Source: Phaeobacter sp. (lineage in GTDB: Bacteria > Pseudomonadota > Alphaproteobacteria > Rhodobacterales > Rhodobacteraceae). From it: a stretch of DNA of 44,365 nucleotides. Every line of letters begins with the position of its first letter. The stretch's first letter is position 1. The notes under the pieces are model-generated. The model was given only the letters and a program-made list of their open reading frames with translations, made no database searches and was not told the DNA's origin. This document shows positions 1-10,200 of this stretch, one piece after another. Position numbers and translations under genes: made by a program. The stretch lies in NCBI RefSeq assembly GCF_022825805.1, contig NZ_JAJDWC010000035.1:1-44365 (forward strand), read 5' to 3'.

Positions 1-384
1 CGATGTCGGCTCATCTCATCCTGGGGCTGGAGCAGGTCCCAAGGGTACGGCTGTTCGCCGTTTAAAGAGGTACGTGAGCTGGGTTTAGAACGTCGTGAGA
101 CAGTTCGGTCCCTATCTGCCGTGGGTGTAGGATACTTGAGAGGAGTTGCCCCTAGTACGAGAGGACCGGGGTGAACGATCCACTGGTGGACCTGTTGTTG
201 CGCCAGCAGCAGTGCAGGGTAGCTATGATCGGAAAGGATAACCGCTGAAGGCATCTAAGCGGGAAGCCCCCCTCAAAACAAGGTATCCCTGAGGGCCGTG
301 GAAGACCACCACGTCAATAGGCCGGAGATGTAAGCGCAGCAATGCGTTCAGTTGACCGGTACTAATCGCCCGATAGGCTTGATC
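1..384 (+). rRNA. rrl: 23S ribosomal RNA, 3' end (partial)
   Basis: The window opens inside the last domain of 23S rRNA. The sarcin-ricin loop core (AGTACGAGAGGACC) lies near 156-169, and the conserved 3' closing segment (GACCGGTACTAATCG) lies at about 353-368. The exact 3' end is placed near 384 by similarity to alphaproteobacterial 23S ends and could be off by a few bases. The 5' part lies outside the window. Its order with 5S and tRNA-fMet is the usual rrn operon tail in Rhodobacteraceae. Confidence 0.96.
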
Positions 385-466
385 TGTTCCAGTAACAGAC
401 AGTGAAAACAAAAACGAACCAAAAGCAAAACTCGACTGAATTGTATCTCTAAGAGGATTTTCCTCG

Positions 467-583
467 GTTTGGTGGTCATAGCGCAAGTGAAACACCCGGT
501 CCCATCCCGAACCCGGAAGTTAAGCACTGTTGCGCCGATGGTACTGCGTCTTAAGGCGTGGGAGAGTAGGTCACCGCCAAACC
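467..583 (+). rRNA. rrf: 5S ribosomal RNA
   Basis: About 117 bases with the conserved 5S core CCCATCCCGAACCCGGAAG at about 501-519 and the 3' part GGGAGAGTAGGTC. The ends pair (GTTTGGTGG with CCGCCAAAC), forming helix I. It follows 23S by about 80 bases and is transcribed in the same direction. Confidence 0.96.
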
Positions 584-624
584 TAGTAAAATCCTCAAAC
601 GATCAAACAAAACAAAAAAACCAC

Positions 625-701
<77 letters not shown>

Positions 702-815
702 AATCACCCTATATCCATCAATGCACTAGCGTTAAAAGGGGCGCCTTTGGCGTTGCCTCCAGCACTGGAAAAACTGCAGAAATAAGTGGGGGCGGCACAA
801 CAGGCCAAGTCCTGA

Positions 816-995
816 TGTAGTCGTTCCAACCTTTGCCAGTCCGGTTTACGGCGCTGCAAGGCACTCATTGCCGCGGTAGATAGCTATATTCGCCGTCGCT
901 TGATAAGCGCGGAATGGTCAGACCTGCATAACATCAGCGGCCTTAGTCCGCCGGAAGTGAGCTTAGACCAGTCTACCATCCAACAATACTGTTGA
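816..995 (+). pseudogene. Open frame without a start codon, possible gene remnant
   Basis: Between stops at 813 and 993 the plus strand is open for about 59 codons and reads as plausible protein, with stretches such as CKALIAAVDSYIRRRLI and SAEWSDLHNISGLSPPEV. No ATG, GTG or TTG start with a ribosome site is visible in this frame, so it looks like the tail of a small helical protein whose start has been lost. I do not recognise the family. A chance open frame is possible. Confidence 0.2.
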
Positions 996-1095
996 CGTGT
1001 ATTGTCTCGGCCGTTTGTCCTCGCCCTGCCGCAGGTAACGGCATGAGGTGATTTTACGAAAAGCTGGATGCGTTTGCTGGCCATTGTGGTGGGAC

Positions 1096-1239
1096 ATGCC
1101 AAGACCAGATAAAGAGCTCCATCGAGTCGCTGAGGCCTTTCAGTCGCTGACTTACCTCCAACTATCGGTGTCGGCGGCGGTGCAAATCACTCGATTGGTT
1201 AACGAAGCCGCCGGAAACTCACTGTTTCTTGAATCGTGA
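1096..1239 (+). CDS. Possible small protein (47 aa), unknown
   Basis: A short ORF starting MPRPDKELHRVAEAF and ending in NEAAGNSLFLES, with a weak GGTGGGA upstream of the ATG. The composition (alternating polar and hydrophobic, one predicted helix) is protein-like. It has no partner gene and lies in debris after the rRNA operon. I do not recognise it. It may be part of a broken gene rather than a real small protein. Confidence 0.2.
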   Translation: MPRPDKELHRVAEAFQSLTYLQLSVSAAVQITRLVNEAAGNSLFLES

Positions 1240-1600
1240 ACCTTTCAAAAACCTAAAACTCTCGTCCAGCGCTCCGGTGTTTATCACAGGGCAGGAGTGA
1301 GATTTGAGGCACAATTTCGTCGCGCTGACCGCAGCTGATGATCGGCATCACTATGAACCCTGCGCGCGGATCAGTAAAAGGCGATTACTTTCAGGTGCTT
1401 GCTAAAAAGTTAACGGAATGGCGAAGAAACTGTGGGTTTCATCCGGTTTTTTTGCGAAGATATCCCCACAAACCCGGGGGGGTCTGAAATTGTTGGTGTG
1501 TCTTAATTTCCGCATGGTTTCGACCATGTTGCGCGATATTTCGTCTCATTCCAGCCCCAGCCTTAAACCAACGTAAAGGCGTGGGAAATTGGAGTGGGCG

Positions 1601-2314
1601 ATGAAACGCTTGTTTGCTGCTATAGCCGCATGCCTCTTGCTGGGCATGCCGGTTCCTTCCGGTGCGCAGGACGCCACCACGGGGGCCAAAATGATCGTTG
1701 GATGGGAGGCTGTCGGACGCCTTAACATCTCTGGTCGATATATGTGCACCGGTGCCATGGTGGCGCCAGATCTGGTCGTCACAGCCGCGCATTGCGTCTA
1801 TGATGCGCGAACGGGACAACGCATAGAGCCGTCCACGATCCGATTTGACGCGGGGCTAAACGGTAACCGTGCCAAGGCTGCGCGCTCCGTGACCAAAGTC
1901 GTGGTTCACCCAGAGTATCAGTTTCAGCACCAGGATGACGGCCAGATGGGGCGCGACATAGCCGTCCTACGCTTGGACCGGCCTATTTCCCGCCAGATGA
2001 TCACGCCCTTTGAACTTGCCGCGCAACCCGCCAGAGGGGCGGCGGTGGATGTGATGTCTTATTCCCTGACGCAGAAAAACCGGCCAAATCTGGAAAAGAA
2101 CTGCAGGGTTCTGGCCCGTCAGGCGCTCGCAGTTGTCATGACCTGTCAGGTTGATTTCGGCGCTTCAGGTGCGCCGGTTTTCGATGTCACGTCCGGCCAG
2201 GCGCCGCGACTGGTATCTGTGATCTCTTCGAAGGCCGCCATGGGCAACACGCCAGTTTCGATCGGAACATCCTTCGATCGGACACTGTTGGCGATGATGC
2301 GCTCCGCCAGCTGA
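1601..2314 (+). CDS. Secreted trypsin-like serine protease (S1 family)
   Basis: A 237-residue chymotrypsin-fold protease. The ATG at 1601 is preferred over a TTG at 1589 because GGAG lies six bases upstream and the protein then begins with a clean signal peptide (MKRLFAAIAACLLLG..., cleavage likely after GAQ at about 23). The catalytic triad is visible: His64 in TAAHC, Asp119 in RDIAVL and Ser189 in GASGAP. The last is a variant of the usual GDSGGP, so cleavage specificity is probably not classical tryptic. Cysteines 49/65 and 168/182 could form disulphides. The product should act in the periplasm or outside the cell. The gene converges on the type I secretion operon with a 32-base gap, so a link to adhesin processing is possible but only inferred. 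Confidence 0.85.
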   Translation: MKRLFAAIAACLLLGMPVPSGAQDATTGAKMIVGWEAVGRLNISGRYMCTGAMVAPDLVVTAAHCVYDARTGQRIEPSTIRFDAGLNGNRAKAARSVTKVVVHPEYQFQHQDDGQMGRDIAVLRLDRPISRQMITPFELAAQPARGAAVDVMSYSLTQKNRPNLEKNCRVLARQALAVVMTCQVDFGASGAPVFDVTSGQAPRLVSVISSKAAMGNTPVSIGTSFDRTLLAMMRSAS

Positions 2315-2346
2315 TATCCGGCAGGCGGAGTGCGGTGCCTGTGCTC

Positions 2347-3516
2347 TTATGGTTCGCGCAGCGCCTCGCGGGATTTGTAGAGCGGTTTAAGCATGTATTG
2401 GAGAATGGTCTTTTCGCCGGTTTGCAACTCAGCAGTGGCACGCATACCTGGCCGGATCTCAATCGCTTGCTGACGTTCCGTGAACTGGGTGCGGTCGACC
2501 TTCACAGTCACGCGGTAGTAGGGTTCCGCGCGCGGGTTACGTTCATCCTCGAAAGTATCGGCCGAGACAAAGTCTACGGTGCCGCGCAGCGACCCATAGA
2601 TGGTGTAGTCATAGGCCGACAGCTTGATCGTCGCTGACTGTCCGGGCTGGACGCTGGCAATGTCTTCTGGTTTCACGCGTGCTTCGACGAACATCTCTTC
2701 GCCAAGCGGAATGATCTCGAGGATCTCCTCGCCCGGGCGGATCACCCCGCCAATTGTGGTGATCGACAGGCTGTTCACAATGCCGGCCATAGGGGATGTG
2801 ATCACCGTCCTATTCAGCTGGTCTTCTGCCAGTCTCAGCTCCTGGCGATGAGAGGTGAGATCGCGCAGGGTTTGAGAATACTCCTCCGCCAGCTCAAGCT
2901 CTGACTGAGTGCCAATTTCATTGTATTTGGCCTGGGCATCACTGACGGCTTTTTGCGCGCGGTTCACCTCAATCAATGCCACGATCTCTTTCTTGTAGAG
3001 CCGTTTCATGTTGGCATGCTCGTCCTGCAGTTGGGTCAGGATTTCGCGCGCGCTGTCGCGACGGGTGGTGAAATCGGTTTGCCGTGCATTGAGCAGCGCG
3101 CGTTCTGATGCGTAGATGCCTTTGGAGCGTTCTGCGAGGTCCGCTGGAACCTGAAAATCAAATGCGCCTTCGAGCTCTGCCTCCAGCCGGAACTGCTTGA
3201 TTTCGAGTGCATCGATACGATCTTGCAGATCATCGGCCGCGGTTCGGAACTTTGTATCTTGCAGGCGCGCCAGAATTTGACCCGCTGCAACCTCGTCCCC
3301 CTGGTTGACATGCAGCTCTGCGAGGATGCCGCCCTCAAGGTTCTGTACGATCTGGGAGCGCGAAGAGGATACGACCTCACCGTCGGCGCGAACGATTTCA
3401 TCCACCCAGGCAAAACTCGCCCAGAGCAGAAACACGACCAGAGCCGCTGCAACGAGATAGATGATCCGGCTGGCGCCACGCGATCCGGAAGCAATGTCCA
3501 AATCGGCTGCGCTCAT
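2347..3516 (-). CDS. Type I secretion membrane fusion protein (HlyD/LapC family)
   Basis: A 389-residue periplasmic adaptor joining the ABC exporter to the outer-membrane channel. It has a short cytoplasmic N terminus, one membrane helix at about residues 17-38 (IIYLVAAALVVFLLWASFAW), then a half biotinyl-lipoyl motif (GGILAELHVNQGDEVAAGQ). Long coiled coils span roughly 95-235, followed by the second lipoyl half (SPMAGIVNSL) and a beta-barrel region. The C-terminal ending (ILQYMLKPLYKSREALREP) is typical of the family. I chose the ATG at 3516, not the longer upstream frame, because it overlaps the exporter stop as ATGA. It is the last gene of the adhesin secretion operon. Confidence 0.92.
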   Translation of the reverse strand: MSAADLDIASGSRGASRIIYLVAAALVVFLLWASFAWVDEIVRADGEVVSSSRSQIVQNLEGGILAELHVNQGDEVAAGQILARLQDTKFRTAADDLQDRIDALEIKQFRLEAELEGAFDFQVPADLAERSKGIYASERALLNARQTDFTTRRDSAREILTQLQDEHANMKRLYKKEIVALIEVNRAQKAVSDAQAKYNEIGTQSELELAEEYSQTLRDLTSHRQELRLAEDQLNRTVITSPMAGIVNSLSITTIGGVIRPGEEILEIIPLGEEMFVEARVKPEDIASVQPGQSATIKLSAYDYTIYGSLRGTVDFVSADTFEDERNPRAEPYYRVTVKVDRTQFTERQQAIEIRPGMRATAELQTGEKTILQYMLKPLYKSREALREP

Positions 3517-5864
3517 TTGCCTTCCCCTGCAGCGAGGTGGGCGAGAACCTGATCTCTTGGCCCATCCACGACCATCCGACCGGATTGCAGTATCAGCGTC
3601 CGGTTGGTCAGCGACAGGATCGGCATGCGGTGCGTGGCAATAACAGTTGTGCGTCCTTCCAGCCATGTTTCCAGACGGCTGACCAATGTCCGCTCCAATG
3701 TCTGGTCGAGCGCTGCTGTGGGTTCATCCAACAGTACGATAGAGGGGTTTTGAAGCCAGAGCCGGGCCCAGCCGATGGACTGTCTTTGCCCGATCGACAG
3801 ACCGCCACCACCATCCTGGATCTCAAGATCCAGACCTTTGTGGTGATTGCGGACATGCGCGCCGAGACCCGCAAAATCAAGCGCAGTCATCAACCGGTCG
3901 TCGTCGCGCTCCAATTGGTTCAAGTTGAGGTTTTCGCGCAGCGTCCCGGCAAAAAGCCTGACGTCCTGGCTTAGATACCCAATGTGGCGGCGCAGATCCC
4001 TGGGGTCGATCTGGGTCATATCTGTGCCGTCGATCATCACGCGTCCGCGGTCAGGGGCATAAAGACCTGACATCAGCTTCAACAGTGTCGATTTACCAGA
4101 ACCATTGACGCCCAGAACGGCCACGCGCTGACCGGGTGTTACCGCAACACCAGGGACGTCCAAAGTCGGCGCGCCGTCTTCGTCGTAGCGGAACATGACC
4201 TCACGGAGTTCAAAGCGACCCTGCAGGCTGTCACGCCGCAGGTAGGTCCGTTCGTCCTCTTTTTCTTGGGCCGAATTTGCGATGGCGTCCAATCCCTCCA
4301 GCGCGGCTTTGACGTTGCTCCAACGCGCCAGTGTTGCGGCAAATTGGGTTAGAGGTGCCAAAGTGCGGCTGGTCAGGATGCCTGTGGCAATGATCGTGCC
4401 GACCGTGAATTCCCCGGCAAAGACCATCAGCGTGCCCACAACGACGGAGCCGATATAGGTGGCTTGCTGGACGCCTTGGGACCAATGGGTGAGCGCGCTT
4501 GCCAGACGGCGTTGTTCGGTGGCAGCATGGGTGGAAAGCGTGTTCAGCTCGTCCCACAACCGCAACACGCGGTCCTCGCCCCGCTGGCTCTTGAGGGTAT
4601 CCAGCTCATTGACCACCTCGTGTAGCAACCGGCCGGCTTTGGCGTTGGCGCCTTGGGTCTGCCGGGTCAGGGTGATCATGCGCTTTTGCATGAAATAGGC
4701 GGGCAGCAACATCAGCACGCCGCCCGCGATGATGATCCAGACAATCGGACCAGCGATGGAGGCAACCAACAGCAGGAAAACCGCGATGAACGGGATATCT
4801 GCCAAAGTGGAAATGGTGGTGGAGGTAAAGAACTCCCGGACCGAGCCGAAATCCCGCATGGCTGCAAACAGGCCGGATGGGGGGAGGGGCTTCTTGTCTG
4901 AGCGCATGCCGATCAGGCGTCGCATCAGGTTGTTTTGGACCGACAGCTCGATCTGCCGTCCGGCTGCATCGGTCAGACGCGCGCGCGCCAGTTTCAGCAA
5001 GGCCTCCAGCATGATCGCCAGGAAGGCGCCGACTGCCAGAACCCAAAGCGTTGCATGGGACTGGTGCGGCACAACGCGGTCGTACACCTGCAGCGAAAAC
5101 AGCGCGACAGAGACGGCCAGAATATTGGCAACCAGAGAGCCCAGCATGATTTCGCCAACTTGGCGCCGGTACTTCGGGAATTCTCCCCAGAACCAATGCT
5201 CGCTTTCAAGCTGCGGGGTGTGGCGTGCAGCAATCTGCTTCAGAGAGTTGCGCGCGCCCAGAGTGGTCCCGGTGAAGTAGGGGCCAAACTCGGCAACCGG
5301 GACCTCTGCCTGATTGTCGTGGCAGGTTGTGTCATAGATGCTGACCGTATCGCGATGTTGCGACAGCACCAGCACACACTGGCCGTTGTTCATCATCGCA
5401 AGCGCGGGCCAACTGTCCGGTGTCAGCGCAACATTGTGATTGATCTGTGCCTGCATCCCAGTGGTCTGGAGCGCGCGGGCCAGTGAGTCGATGGACACAT
5501 CGCTGGGGTCGTTGCGCCACATGAATTCAGCGATATCGCTCAGTTGAACCGTGGTGCCTTTCAACGATGCAAAGGTTGCGATCAGCGCAGCTCGATGTTG
5601 GATGCGCGCGGTGGCGTCTTCTATTAATGCGCTGACTTCGCCGACATTGTCGCTATCGAGCAGATTGCCCAGATCTAAATCAGCCGGTGGCTGCTGCTGC
5701 GGTGGCAGGGAGGTATCAACCGCAGCTGGTGCGGATGGCGGGTCGCTTTCCACCGCACGCAGGACAGGCTTGCCTGCCCCGCGCGCCGCCACATCCCCGT
5801 CGCGAGGAGCAGGCGGCACACTGCGCAACATGGTCTCATTTGTTGGACGGTCAGAGTCTCTCAA
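3513..5864 (-). CDS. Type I secretion ABC exporter (LapB/RtxB-like) with C39-like domain
   Basis: A 783-residue fused permease-ATPase that powers one-step export of the large adhesin across both membranes. Residues 1-70 are a proline/alanine-rich, probably disordered tail. About 85-210 resembles the C39-like domain of RTX exporters but lacks the Cys of an active peptidase, so it should bind rather than cut the substrate. Membrane helices lie at about 240-290, 350-395 and 465-500. The ATPase has Walker A GVNGSGKS (585-592), signature LSIGQ (689-693), Walker B IVLLDE (709-714) and switch His745. Its start overlaps the upstream TolC-like gene by four bases and its end overlaps the HlyD gene by three, indicating translational coupling. 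Confidence 0.92.
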   Translation of the reverse strand: MRDSDRPTNETMLRSVPPAPRDGDVAARGAGKPVLRAVESDPPSAPAAVDTSLPPQQQPPADLDLGNLLDSDNVGEVSALIEDATARIQHRAALIATFASLKGTTVQLSDIAEFMWRNDPSDVSIDSLARALQTTGMQAQINHNVALTPDSWPALAMMNNGQCVLVLSQHRDTVSIYDTTCHDNQAEVPVAEFGPYFTGTTLGARNSLKQIAARHTPQLESEHWFWGEFPKYRRQVGEIMLGSLVANILAVSVALFSLQVYDRVVPHQSHATLWVLAVGAFLAIMLEALLKLARARLTDAAGRQIELSVQNNLMRRLIGMRSDKKPLPPSGLFAAMRDFGSVREFFTSTTISTLADIPFIAVFLLLVASIAGPIVWIIIAGGVLMLLPAYFMQKRMITLTRQTQGANAKAGRLLHEVVNELDTLKSQRGEDRVLRLWDELNTLSTHAATEQRRLASALTHWSQGVQQATYIGSVVVGTLMVFAGEFTVGTIIATGILTSRTLAPLTQFAATLARWSNVKAALEGLDAIANSAQEKEDERTYLRRDSLQGRFELREVMFRYDEDGAPTLDVPGVAVTPGQRVAVLGVNGSGKSTLLKLMSGLYAPDRGRVMIDGTDMTQIDPRDLRRHIGYLSQDVRLFAGTLRENLNLNQLERDDDRLMTALDFAGLGAHVRNHHKGLDLEIQDGGGGLSIGQRQSIGWARLWLQNPSIVLLDEPTAALDQTLERTLVSRLETWLEGRTTVIATHRMPILSLTNRTLILQSGRMVVDGPRDQVLAHLAAGEGK

Positions 5865-7165
5865 ATCCGGTCCCCATCTGCCAAAACACCCATTTCGCGC
5901 GCAAGGGCCAGTTGCGTCAGCACAACTTCATATTTCGCGTCGATATGGGCTTGTTCGCGGCGTACCACCTCTTCGTAGATGGAAACCACATCAATAACCG
6001 AGCGTTGCCCGGCTTTAAACTGTGCTTGAAACAAGCGGTATGTTTCACGGCTGGTCTGAGCGAGGGCCGCAGCCTCGGCTTCTTGGCGCTTGAAAGACAC
6101 CAGGCGTTGGATTTGGCGGCTGTAATCTCTGCGCGCGTCTTCCTGAACCTCGCCCACCTGCCGCTTGGCAATTTCCTTGGATGCTTCGATCGCCTGCAGC
6201 GCTGCTGGTGTGCCAAGACCAAAGGGCTGCGCCAGATCAAGGGTCAGTCCCGCGCCTGATCCGTCGCTTGTGACGTTCCCAGCCGCCGAGACCTGTGGCA
6301 ACAGTCCCGCGCGTTCCATCTTGGCCTGCTCGACGCTCCGCGTGGCTTCGGCTTCTGCTTTGAGCACGGTCAGATACTGACTGTCCTCTGCAGGCGCCAC
6401 CAGGGTCAGGTTCTGCGGCTTTTCGGCGAAGCTTTGCCCGGTCAGAGCCTGCAGCTCCGCATTGGCCGTCGCTGTTGCGTCCTTAGCTGTGGCAATGGCA
6501 GAGCGCATGCCGTTGATCTTGCTGCGCACCACATTGAGATCGGAGCGGTCCGAAACGCCACCCTCGACGCGTCCCATGACAATGCGCTCGAACTCATACA
6601 TCCGCGACAGGGCGCGGGTTCCCACCTGCGCCTTTTCCTCTCCGCGCAAACCGGCAAGATAGAGCCCCAGCGCAGTTTCAACGCGGTTGTTCATATCGAT
6701 AGAGAGGTTCACTGCGGCGACTTCCACATCGGCGGCCGCAAAAGCACGCTCCGCTTTGCGGCGTCCGTTGTCAAACAGGACCTGTTCGATCAGGATTCCC
6801 GCCACCAGATCACCAAGATCCGTTAGGCTGACGGATGGCCCCAAGGTCGGAAGCCAGTTTTTCGCCTTGGCCTCGGCGCGCAGTTTGGCACTGATCAGTT
6901 CTGCTTCTGCCGCGCGCGATGAGGCTGTGATCGCGGCAATGGCGATGGTGTCATAGACGCCGCCATCCGGCAGCATCGATTGCCGTTGCATCAGCGTTGA
7001 AATGACCGCGGAGGGGTTTTCAGCATCCGGTTGGGCGAAACTGCTGGCGCGACGGTTGACATCACTGTCGTTCCCGCCGCCGGGCTTGGCGAAGGGCAGG
7101 GATTGCATACACCCCGACAGGCAGCACAAAAGTGCCACTACGCCCATGGGTCGCGCCAATTGCAT
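5861..7165 (-). CDS. TolC-like outer membrane efflux lipoprotein for type I secretion
   Basis: An outer-membrane channel subunit of the TolC/LapE type, 434 residues from the chosen ATG. That ATG has GAGGGGG four to five bases upstream and gives a short lipoprotein signal (MQLARPMGVVALLCCLSGC) with lipobox LSGC, so Cys19 should be lipidated. Longer starts at 7180-7210 remain possible. The body shows two long helical repeats typical of the family, for example around RAEAEAELISAKLRAEAKAK and the later TRSVEQAKMERAGLLPQV, and ends with the tunnel helix segment AHIDAKYEVVLTQLALARE. It lies 87 bases after the adhesin stop and overlaps the ABC exporter start. The channel is probably dedicated to the adhesin. 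Confidence 0.88.
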   Translation of the reverse strand: MQLARPMGVVALLCCLSGCMQSLPFAKPGGGNDSDVNRRASSFAQPDAENPSAVISTLMQRQSMLPDGGVYDTIAIAAITASSRAAEAELISAKLRAEAKAKNWLPTLGPSVSLTDLGDLVAGILIEQVLFDNGRRKAERAFAAADVEVAAVNLSIDMNNRVETALGLYLAGLRGEEKAQVGTRALSRMYEFERIVMGRVEGGVSDRSDLNVVRSKINGMRSAIATAKDATATANAELQALTGQSFAEKPQNLTLVAPAEDSQYLTVLKAEAEATRSVEQAKMERAGLLPQVSAAGNVTSDGSGAGLTLDLAQPFGLGTPAALQAIEASKEIAKRQVGEVQEDARRDYSRQIQRLVSFKRQEAEAAALAQTSRETYRLFQAQFKAGQRSVIDVVSIYEEVVRREQAHIDAKYEVVLTQLALAREMGVLADGDRI

Positions 7166-7252
7166 TCTGCCCCCTCGCATTATTTGCATCCTTACCCTGT
7201 TGCCGGGCATTTCAGCGGCAAAGGACCAGAGCTTGGCCCTCTGCCAGATGGA

Positions 7253-10200
7253 TCAGATGACGCCCTGCACCTGGACGTCTGGGTCAACCAGCAACGTCGT
7301 GCCATCATTGCCGATGGTGTAGACATTGTAGTTCTCGTTGCCGACTTGTTGTGTGCCTGCGCTGACGGCTCCGGTTCCGGTGAGATCGATCCGGTCGTCG
7401 TCATTGCTGCCGCTATGGATCGTCAGTGTATTGGAATTGCCAGAAAGCGATTTGATATCCGCTTCCGTCAGGGTCAGGTTCACGTCCGTAGCGAACTGCA
7501 AATCAATGCTGTCGATATCGAATTGACCGATGGATGCATGGTCCAGCACCCCGGAATTGGTCGCATTGTCTTCGAACACCACAAGCGTGCTGGATGTGTT
7601 GCCCAAGGCATCGCTGCGCGACAGCACCAGATGTGTTCCGTCAGGAATTGGAGTGCCAAAGGTGAATTCAGTGCCATCCTGTGGATCAACGGTTCTGGTC
7701 GCGGCTGGGGCACCAACCGTTCCGTTCGGGTTCAGCGTGTTGACGGTATAATTGTCTGTGGCGTCCTGTGTTTCCAGTTCCAGGATGCCATCACCGTTGA
7801 CCTTCAGGGCATAGATAGTGGCTTCATCCACCTCTGTGTCGACCGTGAACTGCTCCGAGATGCTCCGCTCGTTGCCAGCAGCGTCTGTCGCGGTGATGGT
7901 TGCCGTGACCTGGCGTTCACCACTTGGGATGGCGCTTTCTGGGACCACGACCGTCCAATTGCCTGCGCCATCGACGGTGGCGGGCACTTCTTGGCCCTCG
8001 ATGACGACTTTGACGCTGGACCCGACTTCGACGGTACCGCTGAATGTGACGCCTGCCTGTTGCTCTGCTTTGGTGACAATATCGTCTGCCGTTTGGTTCG
8101 GCTGCACCGACAAAGGTGTCACCAAAGTGTCGAGCGCAACTGTGTCAGAAACGCTGGCGCTGTTGCCTGCATCATCTGTGATCGATGCAGTAATGGGCAG
8201 GGTCTGGGTTCCGGTCGGGATGGTGGCTGCCGGGAATGTTGTGCTCCAGTTGCCATCGTTTGCGGCGACCACTTGGCGTGTTGCTGTACCAAGACCAACC
8301 GTAACCGTCAGGCCAGGTGTTGCAGATCCGCTGATCTCGACCCCGTCAGCGCGTTCGACCGCGTTGATCACGTCGTCGATTTCGATCGGATCGGGTGATA
8401 GTGCCACAGTGCCTGCAACGGTATCGACCCGAAGGGACGAGGAGGCTGAAGCGGTGTTGCCCGCTGCATCCGTCGAAGACACTGTGACCGAGGTATTGTA
8501 TTCCCCTGCTGCCAGGGATCCGGCCTCGAACGTCGCGCTCCAATCGCCGTTGGAGGCAACGCTTGCGGTGCGGGTGACGCCAGCCACGGTCACGAGCACG
8601 GTCGCACCTGGCTCAGCGGAGCCGGTCAAAGTGACGCCCGCCTGTGCCTCGGCCTGGTTGACGATGTTGTCACCGCCCGCCTGGTTGGCGTCGATGCTGA
8701 CACTGGTCGAGGTATCCACCCGGATCACACCAGAGGTGGTTTCGGTGTTCCCAGCCGCATCTGTCGCGGTCACGCTCACCGGAGAGTCGTAGGCCACCGC
8801 AGATTGGGCGATTTCATTGGCTGCAAACGGCGCGCTCCAGCGGCCCTGTGCATCAGCTGTGACTGTGCGGGTGACCCCCTGGAAGGTCACGGCCACGGTG
8901 GCGGCCGCTTCTGCGGTGCCCGTCAGGGTCACCCCTGCCGCTGCCTCGGCCCCATTGACCATATCATCGCCGCCGGCTTGGCCTGCATCCAGGCCCACAT
9001 TGATGGTGGTGTCGACGCTGATTGTGGTGCTGGTGGTTGCGGTGTTGCCATATGGATCGGTCGCCGCCGCGGTTACAGTGGTATCATAGGTGCCGTCGGC
9101 AATATCAGAACCGGCAAATGCCGCAGACCAGTTGCCTTGCGAATCTGCTGTGACCGTCCGACTGGCTGTGCCCAATGTGACGACCACGGTTGCGCCTGCT
9201 TCGGCGGTTCCGGTCAGGTTCAATCCGTTGGTCGCTTCTGCGCCGCTGATAAAGTTGTCACCTGCAAGCGGGTTCGAGAGTGTCACGGCCGTTGCAGTAT
9301 CGACGCGAACGGTGCCGGTTGTTGTCGCGGTGTTGCCGACCACGTCAGTGGCTGTGACAGACACGTTGGCGTCATATTCACCGGCTGGGATCTCGTTGCT
9401 GGCGAAATCAGCGCTCCACACGCCCTGAGAGCTGGCGGTCACAGTGCGGCTGGTGCCTTCCAGGGTCACCACCACGGTTGCGCCTGCTTCTGCGGTGCCT
9501 GTCAATGTGACACCATTGGCGATTTCCGGTGCCGAGATCACACCATCCCCAGCCTGCACCGCATCCAGCGCTGCCTGAGTTTCGGTGTCGACCGGAATGG
9601 TCGTGGAGGTCGAGCTGACATTGCCGCTGGTGTCGGTTGCAACCGCAGAAACTGCTGCATCGTAGGTGCCGGTCGCAATTTCAGAGCTGAGATAGCTCGC
9701 GGACCAATTGCCCCCGGCATCTGCGGTGACAGTCCGAGAAACACCCTGCAGGGTGACCACGACAGAGGAGCCCGCCTCTGCGGTACCGGTCAGTGTGACG
9801 CCTGCGGCCTGTTCCGCACCGTTGATGACATGGTCGTCGCCAACCTGGGTGTTGATCGTCACGCGGGTTTCGGTGTCGACAGCAACGGTGTGCGACACAG
9901 TTGTGGTATTTCCGACTGCGTCGGCGCTGGTGATTTCAATGGTCGATGTGTAAATGCCGGTGGCGATTTCGCCGGTCGCATAATCCACAGACCAGGTGCC
10001 ATCATCGCCAACAGTTGTTGTGCGGGTGATGCCTTGGAACAAGACGGACACGCTGGCACCAGCCTCGCCGGTGCCCGAGATTGTCACGCCATCTGCCACT
10101 TCGATGTAGTTGATATGATCGTCGCCTTCGACCACGTCCACGGCAACTGGCGGGGGAGTCGTGTCGATCAGAACCGACGGACCATCCAGGTTAAATTCGT

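Larger units (their letters stand above)
702..1600. other. Gene-poor stretch after the rRNA operon
   Basis: About 900 bases between tRNA-fMet and the protease gene. It holds only the two weak frames listed separately and no clear terminator with a T-run. A short inverted repeat (AAAGG-GGCG-CCTTT) lies near 735-748 but is not followed by Ts. I see no transposase, integrase or direct repeat of the tRNA 3' end here. Confidence 0.5.
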
